From Streptomyces sp. NBC_01669 (GTDB lineage: Bacteria; Actinomycetota; Actinomycetes; Streptomycetales; Streptomycetaceae): a stretch of DNA of 64,000 nucleotides. The position numbers were made by a program, and so were the translations under genes. Shown here piece by piece: positions 43,771 through 51,592 of this stretch. Position 1 is the stretch's first letter. The number at the start of each line of letters is the position of its first letter. The notes beneath the pieces were generated by a model. The model had not been told where the DNA came from and made no database searches. It was given only the letters and a program-made list of their open reading frames with translations. The stretch spans positions 3,286,001-3,350,000 of the forward strand of contig NZ_JAPEQG010000001.1 of the NCBI RefSeq assembly GCF_026339735.1, in the 5' to 3' direction.

Positions 43771-43909
43771 CCTCGGGCAGGACTCCCCTGGCGGCTTCGT
43801 GACACCGTTGCCGGACCGCAATGCGGACAGGGGGTGACTGTGGCCGGAACTCTCCCCTAGATTGCCTGCGCATTACAACAGGTGATCAGCGAGGGGACGG
43901 AGTCGCCGC

Positions 43910-44164
43910 ATGACTGAAGAAACAGGCGCGAAACCACCGACAGTCACACCCGTGAGAGTGGTCATCGCCCTCTGCCTCGTCGCCCCGTTCGTGGCGATGC
44001 TCTGGGTGGGTTCGTACGCGAAGGTGGACCCCACCTTCATCGGCATCCCGTTCTTCTACTGGTACCAGATGGTCTGGGTGCTGATCTCCACGGCGCTCAC
44101 GATGGTCGCGTACAAGCTCTGGCAGCATGACCAGCGCGCCCGCAAGGGGGGTGCGTCGGCATGA
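43910..44164 (+). CDS. DUF3311 small membrane protein, transporter partner
   Basis: 84 residues with two membrane helices (VVIALCLVAPFVAMLWVG; YWYQMVWVLISTALTMVAY) and the DUF3311 core ending IGIPFFYWYQMVW. Proteins of this family sit next to MctP/SSS-type solute:sodium symporters as likely auxiliary subunits. Its stop overlaps the start of the following symporter (ATGA). The start ATG follows the acidic leader GAGGGGACGG. Confidence 0.88.
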   Translation: MTEETGAKPPTVTPVRVVIALCLVAPFVAMLWVGSYAKVDPTFIGIPFFYWYQMVWVLISTALTMVAYKLWQHDQRARKGGASA

Positions 44165-45816
44165 AGGACGGCGTGAACGGCGTCGCGCTCGGCGTCTTCA
44201 TCTTCTTCTTCCTGGCCGTCACGGTCATCGGCTTCATGGCCGCGCGCTGGCGCAAGGCCGAGAACGAGGCCAGTCTCGACGAATGGGGCCTGGGCGGCAG
44301 GTCGTTCGGCACCTGGGTCACCTGGTTCCTGCTCGGCGGCGACCTGTACACCGCGTACACCTTCGTCGCCGTACCCGCCGCGATCTACGCAGCGGGAGCG
44401 GCCGGCTTCTTCGCGGTCCCGTACACCATCCTCGTGTACCCGCTGATCTTCACCTTCCTGCCGCGGCTGTGGTCGGTGTCGCACAAGCACGGGTACGTCA
44501 CCACCTCGGACTTCGTCCGCGGTCGCTTCGGATCGAAGGGTCTGTCGCTGGCGGTCGCCGTCACCGGCATCCTCGCGACGATGCCGTACATCGCGCTTCA
44601 GCTCGTCGGCATCCAGGCGGTGCTGGACGTGATGGGCGTCGGCGGCGGCGAGAACACCAACTGGTTCGTCAAGGACCTGCCGTTGCTGATCGCGTTCGCG
44701 GTGCTCGCCGCGTACACGTACTCCTCCGGGCTGCGTGCCCCCGCGCTGATCGCGTTCGTCAAGGACGGGCTGATCTACCTGGTCATCGCGGTGGCAATCA
44801 TCTACATCCCGATCAAGCTGGGCGGCTTCGACGACATCTTCGCCAAGGCGGGCGACGCGTTCTCGCAGACCAACCCCGCAACCGGCAAACCGCGCGGCGC
44901 CCTCGCACCGGCCGATCCCGGCCAATGGGGTTACGCGACCCTGGCCCTGGGGTCGGCGCTCGCCCTGTTCATGTACCCGCACTCGATCACGGCGACGCTC
45001 TCCAGCCGCAGCCGTGAGGTGATCCGGCGGAACACCACGATCCTGCCACTGTACTCGCTGATGCTGGGCCTGCTGGCGTTGCTCGGCTTCATGGCGATCG
45101 CCGCCGGAGTCAAGGTGGAGAACGGACAGTTGGCGATCCCGCAGCTGTTCGAGAACATGTTCCCCGACTGGTTCGCCGGTGTGGCGTTCGCCGCGATCGG
45201 CATCGGCGCGCTGGTGCCCGCCGCGATCATGTCGATCGCCGCGGCAAACCTCTTCACCCGGAACATCTACAAGGACTTCCTGAAGCCCGACGCGACCCCG
45301 GCCCAGGAGACGAAGGTCTCCAAGCTGGTGTCGCTGCTGGTGAAGGTCGGTGCGCTCGTCTTCGTCCTCACCATGGACAAGACGGTCGCGATCAACTTCC
45401 AGCTGCTCGGCGGGATCTGGATCCTGCAGACGTTCCCGGCGCTGGTCGGCGGCCTGTTCACCCGGTGGTTCCACCGCTGGGCGCTGCTCGCGGGCTGGGC
45501 GGTCGGCATGGTGTACGGCACGCTCGCCGCGTACGGAGTGGCGAGCCCGACCCAGGCGCACTTCGGCGGATCCTCGAAGGAGATCCCGGGGATCGGCGAG
45601 ATCGGCTACATCGGTCTGACGGCGTTCGTGCTGAACGCCGTGGTGACCGTGGTGCTGACGTTCGTCCTGAACGCGGTGAAGGCCCCGGCGGGCGTCGACG
45701 AGACCTCCCCGGCGGACTACACGGCGGACGCGGGCGACCCGGGCGTCCGGGTGGAACTCCCGTCGGCCAGGCCCGAGTCGAGCCCGTCACCCGACGCGAG
45801 CCCGTCCGCCGGCTAG
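44161..45816 (+). CDS. Sodium:solute symporter (SSS family), MctP-like monocarboxylate permease
   Basis: 551 residues with ~13 membrane helices. The SSS features WGLGGRSFGTWVTWFLLGGDLYTAYTF, LWSVSHKHGYVTTSDFVRGRFGS and AAIMSIAAANLFTRNIY are typical of the MctP subgroup that imports pyruvate, lactate or other monocarboxylates with sodium. A Pro/Ser-rich ~40-residue tail is cytoplasmic. It is coupled to the DUF3311 gene. Its TAG stop lies inside the CTAG of a repeat element, and a terminator follows at 45943. Confidence 0.92.
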   Translation: MKDGVNGVALGVFIFFFLAVTVIGFMAARWRKAENEASLDEWGLGGRSFGTWVTWFLLGGDLYTAYTFVAVPAAIYAAGAAGFFAVPYTILVYPLIFTFLPRLWSVSHKHGYVTTSDFVRGRFGSKGLSLAVAVTGILATMPYIALQLVGIQAVLDVMGVGGGENTNWFVKDLPLLIAFAVLAAYTYSSGLRAPALIAFVKDGLIYLVIAVAIIYIPIKLGGFDDIFAKAGDAFSQTNPATGKPRGALAPADPGQWGYATLALGSALALFMYPHSITATLSSRSREVIRRNTTILPLYSLMLGLLALLGFMAIAAGVKVENGQLAIPQLFENMFPDWFAGVAFAAIGIGALVPAAIMSIAAANLFTRNIYKDFLKPDATPAQETKVSKLVSLLVKVGALVFVLTMDKTVAINFQLLGGIWILQTFPALVGGLFTRWFHRWALLAGWAVGMVYGTLAAYGVASPTQAHFGGSSKEIPGIGEIGYIGLTAFVLNAVVTVVLTFVLNAVKAPAGVDETSPADYTADAGDPGVRVELPSARPESSPSPDASPSAG

Positions 45817-45889
45817 TGCCGTGACCGGCAATGTTTGCCCGCGGGCGTGCCGGGCGGCGCGACGGGGCAAAGCTTGCCGGAAGGGGCAC
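45813..45889 (+). repeat. CTAG-ended inverted-repeat element, copy B (short)
   Basis: A 77-base version: left end CTAGTGCCGTGACCGGCAA and TGTTTGCCC, right end GACGGGGCAAAGCTTGCCGG and AAGGGGCAC. Read on the other strand, the right end repeats GTGCC, CCGGCAA and TTTGCCC of the left. Most of the interior of copy C is missing. It begins at the symporter stop codon. Confidence 0.7.
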
Positions 45890-45942
45890 CAGGTCCTCTC
45901 CCCCCGATCCGGCGCGATCCGAAAGACAGGCCCCGGTTGCCT

Positions 45943-45972
45943 TGCCGGACGGGCTGCACCCAGCCCGTCCGG
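45943..45972 (+). terminator. Terminator after symporter gene
   Basis: GCCGGACGGGCTG and CAGCCCGTCCGGC form a perfect 13-bp stem with loop CACC, 127 bases after the stop and beyond element copy B. Confidence 0.75.
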
Positions 45973-46003
45973 CGCCATCCCACCCGTACGGCACACTCCC
46001 GGC

Positions 46004-46504
46004 ATGGACCTTTCGATCCGCCCGATCGCCCCGGCGGAACACACCACCCTCGGGCAGATCACCGCCCACGCCTACCTCGACGACGGCCTGCTCGACTTCG
46101 GCGCCGACGACCCGTATCTCGAAACGCTCCGGGACGTGCCCCGTCGCGTCGCCGAGGCCGACGTGCTCGTCGCCGTCCGTGCCGACGGCACGCTCCTCGG
46201 CGGAGTCACGTACGCACCGCCCGGCAACCCGTGGGCCGACATCGCCGGCCCCGACGAGGCCGAGTTCCGGATGCTCGCGGTCGCACGGGAGGCACGCGGC
46301 CACGGGGCGGGCGAGGCGCTCGTGCGGGCCTGTATCGACCGGGCAAGGGCGACCGAGGGCGTCGCGCGGCTCGTCCTGTCCACCCAGCCGGCCATGCTCG
46401 GCGCCCACCGGATCTACCATCGACTCGGCTTCGTACGCACGCCGGAACGGGACTGGGATCCCATCGAGGGCCTCTCGCTGCTCACCTACAGCCTGAGCCT
46501 CTGA
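46004..46504 (+). CDS. GNAT-family N-acetyltransferase
   Basis: 166 residues. EFRMLAVAREARGHGAGEAL is the acetyl-CoA loop (RxxGxG form RGHGAG), and LVLSTQPAMLGAHRIYHRLGFVR completes the fold. The substrate is unknown. The ATG at 46004 gives the full N-terminal strand DLSIRPIAPAEH. It is a stand-alone gene between the symporter and the nrd riboswitch. Confidence 0.88.
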   Translation: MDLSIRPIAPAEHTTLGQITAHAYLDDGLLDFGADDPYLETLRDVPRRVAEADVLVAVRADGTLLGGVTYAPPGNPWADIAGPDEAEFRMLAVAREARGHGAGEALVRACIDRARATEGVARLVLSTQPAMLGAHRIYHRLGFVRTPERDWDPIEGLSLLTYSLSL

Positions 46505-46568
46505 ACTGATGTGACACAACATGTGGGGGCTGCCTCATCGGGCGGCCCCCACATGTATGCTCGTGCTC

Positions 46569-46670
46569 GCTGTCGCCGCAGGGAAATCCGGTGCGAATCC
46601 GGAACTGTCCCGCAACGGTGTATTCGGTGCCCTTTTGCGCACCCTGATAGTCCGAGGACCTGCCGACAGC
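46569..46670 (+). ncRNA. Cobalamin (B12) riboswitch
   Basis: The conserved core is present in order: GGGAAATCCGGTGCGAATCC, ACTGTCCCGCAACGGT and the B12 box with AGTCCGAGGACCTGCC. Closing helix P1 is GCTGTCG (46569) with CGACAGC (ends 46670). It lies in the leader 155 bases upstream of nrdA. Adenosylcobalamin binding is expected to switch off the class Ia reductase when the B12-dependent class II enzyme can work, as known for S. coelicolor nrdABS. Confidence 0.95.
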
Positions 46671-46825
46671 GCGTCCGGCTCGACCGATCCGGACGCCCAG
46701 ACGTCCGGGCCTCGCGGATGGGCCGGTGGACGCCGCACGCAGTGCTGCCCTCCCTCTTCGGGCATGCCTCCGCGCGGCTGCCCCGCTCCCCCGCCGGCCC
46801 CGAGCCGAGCGAGGGAGAGCACCAC

Positions 46826-49222
46826 GTGACCATCGCGCCAGCCGATCCGGCTTCAGTCGCCGAGTCCGCGGGAACCACGAACGACGGACCCGGGACCGCA
46901 CTGCTGCGGACCCTGACCGACCTCACTGCCGATCTGCCCGACACCGACCCCGGCCGCGTCGCCGCCGCCGCGCTGCGCGGCCGCAACGCCGCGTCGGACG
47001 AGGCGGAGTTGCGCGCACTGGCCACCGAGGCCGCCGCGGGTCTGATCGCCGAGGACCCCGCGTACTCCCGGCTCGCCGCCCGCCTCCTGACCCGCACCAT
47101 CGCGGACGAGGCGGCCGGTCAGGGCGCGCTGTCGTTCTCCGCCTCGGTCGCCGTCGGCCACCGCGAGGGTCTGATCGCGGACCGCACGGCCGCGTTCGTG
47201 GCACTCCACGCGGCCCGGCTCGACGCGCTGGTCGAGCAGTCCCTCGCCGACGGCGCCGACGACCGGTTCGGCTACTTCGGGCTGCGGACGCTGCACAGCC
47301 GCTATCTGCTGCGCCACCCGCTCACCCGCCAGGTCATCGAGACGCCGCAGCACTTCATGCTGCGCGTCGCCGCCGGTCTCGCCGAGGACGAGTCGGTACG
47401 CGCACTGGACGAGGTCGCCTCCCTGTACGGCCTGATGAGCCGCCTCGACTACCTCCCCTCCTCCCCCACACTCTTCAACTCCGGCACCCGGCACCCGCAG
47501 ATGTCCTCCTGCTATCTGCTGGACTCGCCGCTCGACGAGCTCGACTCGATCTACGACCGCTACCACCAGGTGGCGCGGCTCTCCAAGCACGCGGGCGGCA
47601 TCGGCCTGTCGTACTCCCGGATCCGCGCCCGCGGCTCGCTGATCCGCGGCACCAACGGGCACTCCAGCGGCATCGTGCCGTTCCTGAAGACGCTCGACGC
47701 CTCGGTCGCCGCAGTGAACCAGGGCGGCCGCCGCAAGGGCGCCGCCGCCGTCTACCTGGAGACGTGGCACGCGGACATCGAGGAATTCCTGGAGCTGCGC
47801 GACAACACGGGCGAGGACCAGCGGCGTACGCACAACCTCAACCTGGCGCACTGGATCCCGGACGAGTTCATGCGCCGGGTCGACACGGACGGCGACTGGT
47901 CGCTGTTCTCCCCCGCCGACGTGCCGGAGCTGGTCGACCTGTGGGGCGACGAGTTCGACGCCGCGTACCGGGCCGCCGAGGCCAAGGGCCTGGCTCGCAA
48001 GTCGATGCCCGCGCGTGAGCTGTACGGCCGGATGATGCGGACGCTCGCGCAGACCGGTCAGGGCTGGATGACGTTCAAGGACGCCTCCAACCGGACGGCC
48101 AATCAGACGGCCGAGCCGGGTCGCGTCGTCCACTCGTCGAACCTGTGCACCGAGATCCTCGAAGTCACCGACGACGGCGAGACCGCGGTCTGCAACCTCG
48201 GTTCGGTCAACCTCGGTTCGTTCGTGGCCGACGGCGACATCGACTGGGAGCGGCTGGACGCCACCGTCCGTACCGCCGTGACGTTCCTCGACCGGGTCGT
48301 CGACATCAACTTCTACCCGACCGAGCAGGCCGGCCGCTCCAACGCCCGCTGGCGTCCGGTGGGGCTCGGCGCGATGGGGCTCCAGGACGTCTTCTTCCGG
48401 CTGCGGCTGCCGTTCGACTCCCCCGAGGCCCGCGCGCTCTCCACGAAGATCTCCGAGCGGATCATGCTCGCCGCGTACGAGGCGTCCTGCGACCTCGCCG
48501 AGCGTTCCGGTCCGCTGCCCGCCTGGTCCGAGACGCGCGCCGCCCGCGGCGTACTGCACCCCGACCACTACGACACCGAGCTGAGCTGGCCGGAGCGCTG
48601 GGAGGCGCTGCGCGCCCGTATCGCACAGACCGGCATGCGCAACTCGCTGCTGCTCGCCATCGCGCCGACCGCCACGATCGCCTCGATCGCCGGGGTGTAC
48701 GAGTGCATCGAGCCGCAGGTCTCCAACCTCTTCAAGCGCGAAACCCTCAGCGGTGAGTTCCTCCAGGTCAACGCCTATCTGGTGAACGAGCTGAAGCAGC
48801 TGGGCGTGTGGGACGCGCGGACCCGCGAGGCGCTGCGCGAGGCGAGCGGCTCGGTGCAGGGCTTCGCCTGGATCCCGGAGGACGTACGAGCGCTGTACCG
48901 CACGGCGTGGGAGATCCCCCAGCGCGGTCTGATCGACATGGCGGCGGCGCGTACGCCGTTCCTGGACCAGAGCCAGTCGCTGAACCTGTTCCTGGAGACG
49001 CCGACGATCGGCAAGCTCTCCTCGATGTACGCCTACGCCTGGAAGCAGGGGCTGAAGACGACGTACTACCTGCGCTCACGCCCGGCCACCCGGATCGCCC
49101 GGGCGGCGTCCGGCCAGGCCACGGTCGCCGCTGCCCTTCCCGTACAGCAGGCTTCGGCTCCCGACGCGGACGCGATCGCCTGTTCCCTCGAAAACCCTGA
49201 GTCCTGCGAGGCCTGCCAGTAA
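46826..49222 (+). CDS. nrdA: Class Ia ribonucleoside-diphosphate reductase, large subunit
   Basis: 798 residues. It reduces ribonucleoside diphosphates to deoxy forms. The active-site set is complete: first redox Cys in MSSCYLL, NLCTEI (Asn, radical Cys, Glu), second Cys in CNLGSVNL, radical-transfer Tyr pair in KTTYYLRSRPA, and the C-terminal shuttle pair CEAC at the end. The GTG start at 46826 follows GAGGGAG. It is controlled by the B12 riboswitch upstream. The stop overlaps the nrdB start (TAATG). Confidence 0.96.
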   Translation: MTIAPADPASVAESAGTTNDGPGTALLRTLTDLTADLPDTDPGRVAAAALRGRNAASDEAELRALATEAAAGLIAEDPAYSRLAARLLTRTIADEAAGQGALSFSASVAVGHREGLIADRTAAFVALHAARLDALVEQSLADGADDRFGYFGLRTLHSRYLLRHPLTRQVIETPQHFMLRVAAGLAEDESVRALDEVASLYGLMSRLDYLPSSPTLFNSGTRHPQMSSCYLLDSPLDELDSIYDRYHQVARLSKHAGGIGLSYSRIRARGSLIRGTNGHSSGIVPFLKTLDASVAAVNQGGRRKGAAAVYLETWHADIEEFLELRDNTGEDQRRTHNLNLAHWIPDEFMRRVDTDGDWSLFSPADVPELVDLWGDEFDAAYRAAEAKGLARKSMPARELYGRMMRTLAQTGQGWMTFKDASNRTANQTAEPGRVVHSSNLCTEILEVTDDGETAVCNLGSVNLGSFVADGDIDWERLDATVRTAVTFLDRVVDINFYPTEQAGRSNARWRPVGLGAMGLQDVFFRLRLPFDSPEARALSTKISERIMLAAYEASCDLAERSGPLPAWSETRAARGVLHPDHYDTELSWPERWEALRARIAQTGMRNSLLLAIAPTATIASIAGVYECIEPQVSNLFKRETLSGEFLQVNAYLVNELKQLGVWDARTREALREASGSVQGFAWIPEDVRALYRTAWEIPQRGLIDMAAARTPFLDQSQSLNLFLETPTIGKLSSMYAYAWKQGLKTTYYLRSRPATRIARAASGQATVAAALPVQQASAPDADAIACSLENPESCEACQ

Positions 49223-50235
49223 TGAGCTCAACCGACAAGAATCTGCTCGACCCGGGCTTCGAACTGACCCTGCGGCCCATGCGCTACCCGGACTTCTACG
49301 AGCGCTACCGCGACGCGATCAAGAACACCTGGACGGTCGAGGAGGTCGACCTCCACTCCGACGTCGCCGATCTCGCCAAGCTGACACCCGCCGAGCAGCA
49401 CATGATCGGCCGGCTCGTCGCGTTCTTCGCGACCGGCGACTCGATCGTCTCCAACAACCTCGTACTGACCCTGTACAAGCACATCAACTCCCCGGAAGCG
49501 CGGCTGTATCTGTCGCGGCAGCTCTTCGAGGAGGCCGTGCACGTCCAGTTCTATCTGACGCTGCTCGACACGTACCTGCCCGACCCGGACGACCGCGCGG
49601 CCGCGTTCGACGCGGTGGAGGAGATCCCCTCCATCCGCGAGAAGGCACAGTTCTGCTTCAAGTGGATGGACTCGGTGGAGAAGATCGAGCGGCTGGAGAC
49701 GAAGTCCGACCGCCGTCGCTTCCTGCTGAACCTGATCTGCTTCGCGGCGTGCATCGAGGGGCTGTTCTTCTACGGCGCGTTCGCGTACGTCTACTGGTTC
49801 CGCTCCCGCGGTCTGCTGCACGGTCTCGCCACGGGGACCAACTGGGTCTTCCGTGACGAAACGATGCACATGAACTTCGCGTTCGAGGTCGTCGACACCG
49901 TCCGCAAGGAGGAGCCCGACCTCTTCGACGACGCTCTCCAGCAGCAGGTCACCGACATGCTGAAGGAGGCCGTCGACGCGGAGCTGCAGTTCGGCCGGGA
50001 CCTGTGCGGCGACGGGCTGCCGGGCATGAACACCGAGTCGATGCGCGAGTACCTGCAGTGCGTCGCCGACCAGCGGCTCACCCGGCTCGGCTTCCCGGCC
50101 GTGTACGGCTCCGAGAACCCGTTCTCGTTCATGGAGTTGCAGGGCGTTCAGGAGCTGACGAACTTCTTCGAGCGCCGCCCGTCGGCGTACCAGGTGGCGG
50201 TGGAGGGCTCGGTCGCCTTCGACGACGACTTCTAG
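49222..50235 (+). CDS. nrdB: Class Ia ribonucleotide reductase, small (radical) subunit
   Basis: 337 residues. It makes the tyrosyl radical with a dimetal centre. EAVHVQFY matches the E-x2-H-x3-Y pattern with radical Tyr, ACIEGLFFYGAFAYVYWF supplies the next Glu, and DETMHMNFAF the last Glu and His. Asp in VDLHSDV completes the ligands. The C-terminal tail (SVAFDDDF) is the peptide that docks on NrdA. It starts at the overlap with the nrdA stop, so expression is coupled. Confidence 0.96.
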   Translation: MSSTDKNLLDPGFELTLRPMRYPDFYERYRDAIKNTWTVEEVDLHSDVADLAKLTPAEQHMIGRLVAFFATGDSIVSNNLVLTLYKHINSPEARLYLSRQLFEEAVHVQFYLTLLDTYLPDPDDRAAAFDAVEEIPSIREKAQFCFKWMDSVEKIERLETKSDRRRFLLNLICFAACIEGLFFYGAFAYVYWFRSRGLLHGLATGTNWVFRDETMHMNFAFEVVDTVRKEEPDLFDDALQQQVTDMLKEAVDAELQFGRDLCGDGLPGMNTESMREYLQCVADQRLTRLGFPAVYGSENPFSFMELQGVQELTNFFERRPSAYQVAVEGSVAFDDDF

Positions 50236-50444
50236 ACCCTGACCCCGACTCTGGGATACGGGCGCCGCGTGGCCGTGACCGGCTGCGCGGCGCCTGCCGT
50301 TTCCGGGGGCTCCGCCCGCCGTTCGTACTCTGCGGCGCGCAGCTCACGGTCGATCCGGCGCTCCCGTGCGAGCCCGATGAGTGCGGGCAGCAGGACGAGA
50401 GCGAAAAGTGCGGCTATGGCCAGGAAGTTCATGAATGTGTTCAT
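50232..50444 (-). CDS. Small membrane protein
   Basis: 70 residues: one hydrophobic segment (MNFLAIAALFALVLLPALIGLA) then a charged tail (RERRIDRELRAAEYERRAE). The ATG at 50444 is preceded by AGGGGC. It overlaps the end of nrdB by four bases, antisense. Small single-helix proteins here are plausible but unproven; the function is unknown. Confidence 0.5.
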   Translation of the reverse strand: MNTFMNFLAIAALFALVLLPALIGLARERRIDRELRAAEYERRAEPPETAGAAQPVTATRRPYPRVGVRV

Positions 50445-50525
50445 GCCCCTACTGTCGTCCGTGCGGCCGCATTTTGGCAGTGGCAGGACTGCCATGCAGC
50501 ATCGAATTGCTGCCACACTGACGTC

Positions 50526-51500
50526 ATGCTGAAGAATGTCGCCGCTCTCCTGCTCGACGAGGTCCACCCCTTCGAACTCGGCGTGCTGTGCGAGGTGTTC
50601 GGCCTCGACCGCAGCGACGAGGGCCTGCCGGTCCACGACTTCGCGGTGGTCTCCGCGGAAGGCCCGGTGCTGCAGACCCATGCCGGATTCACCATCAGCA
50701 CACCGCACGGGCTGGACCGGCTGGAGGAGGCCGACCTCGTCGCCGTACCGGCCGGCAGCCACTTCATGGACCGGGAGTACCCCAAGGAGGTCCTGGACGC
50801 CCTGCGCCGTACGGTGGACCGCGGGGCGCGCGTGCTGAGTGTCTGCTCCGGCGCGTACGTCCTCGGCGCGGCCGGGCTGCTGGACGGCCGCCGCTGCACC
50901 ACCCACTGGCGCCACGCCGCCGAGCTGGCCCGCCGCTTCCCGCGGGCCGTCGTCGAGCCGGATGTGCTGTACGTGGACGAGGGGCCGGTCATCACCTCGG
51001 CCGGCACCGCCGCCGGGATCGACGCCTGTCTGCATCTGGTCCGTCAGGCGCACGGCCCCGATGTCGCCAACGCCATCGCCCGCCGCATGGTGGTGCCGCC
51101 GCACCGGGACGGCGGCCAGGCGCAGTACATCAAGCGCCCGCTTCCACGCACCGCGTGCGACACGGTCGGCGGGACGCTCGCCTGGATGGAGCGCCATCTC
51201 GACCAGGAGATGACCGTCGAGCAGCTCGCCGCACAGGCGCACATGTCGCCGCGCACCTTCGCACGCCGCTTCCAGCAGGAGACGGGCACCACCCCGTACC
51301 GCTGGCTGCTACGACAACGAGTCCTGCTGGCACAGCATTTGCTGGAGACCTCCGATGAAACGATGGATGTGATCGCCGGCCGGACCGGTTTCGGAAACGC
51401 CGCAGCGTTGCGTCATCAGTTCGTCAAGTCCATGGGGACCACTCCGAATTCCTACCGCCGCACGTTCCGTGGCCCGACACCCGTCTCCGAAGCCGCCTGA
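50526..51500 (+). CDS. nrdS: AraC-family regulator NrdS (GlxA/DJ-1-type sensor domain)
   Basis: 324 residues. The N-terminal ~190 residues are a DJ-1/PfpI-like domain (ALLLDEVHPFELGVLCEVFG, RVLSVCSGAYVLGAAGLL with the nucleophile-elbow Cys). The C-terminal AraC DNA-binding domain follows (VEQLAAQAHMSPRTFARRFQQETGTTPYRWL, AGRTGFGNAAALRHQF). S. coelicolor nrdS is the third gene of the nrdABS operon; its target is not clear. Here 290 bases and a minus-strand small gene separate it from nrdB, so it may also have its own promoter. Confidence 0.88.
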   Translation: MLKNVAALLLDEVHPFELGVLCEVFGLDRSDEGLPVHDFAVVSAEGPVLQTHAGFTISTPHGLDRLEEADLVAVPAGSHFMDREYPKEVLDALRRTVDRGARVLSVCSGAYVLGAAGLLDGRRCTTHWRHAAELARRFPRAVVEPDVLYVDEGPVITSAGTAAGIDACLHLVRQAHGPDVANAIARRMVVPPHRDGGQAQYIKRPLPRTACDTVGGTLAWMERHLDQEMTVEQLAAQAHMSPRTFARRFQQETGTTPYRWLLRQRVLLAQHLLETSDETMDVIAGRTGFGNAAALRHQFVKSMGTTPNSYRRTFRGPTPVSEAA

Positions 51501-51592
51501 TCCACATCGGACCTGACCTCCGATCATTCGTCCAACCATTCTCCACATCAGTCCATGGACCACGGGCCCCGCTTCCCGCAAAGGTCGGGCGC

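Noticed and set aside
44056..45561. A 501-codon minus-strand frame antisense to the symporter
   Set aside because: It is composed of Arg/Asp/Gln/Glu-rich low-complexity sequence typical of antisense frames; the sense frame has clear membrane helices and SSS motifs.
51540..51592. Possible DasR site (TCCATGGACCAC) upstream of the GH20 gene
   Set aside because: Only half of the dre palindrome matches, so it is too weak to call although the gene's role would fit.
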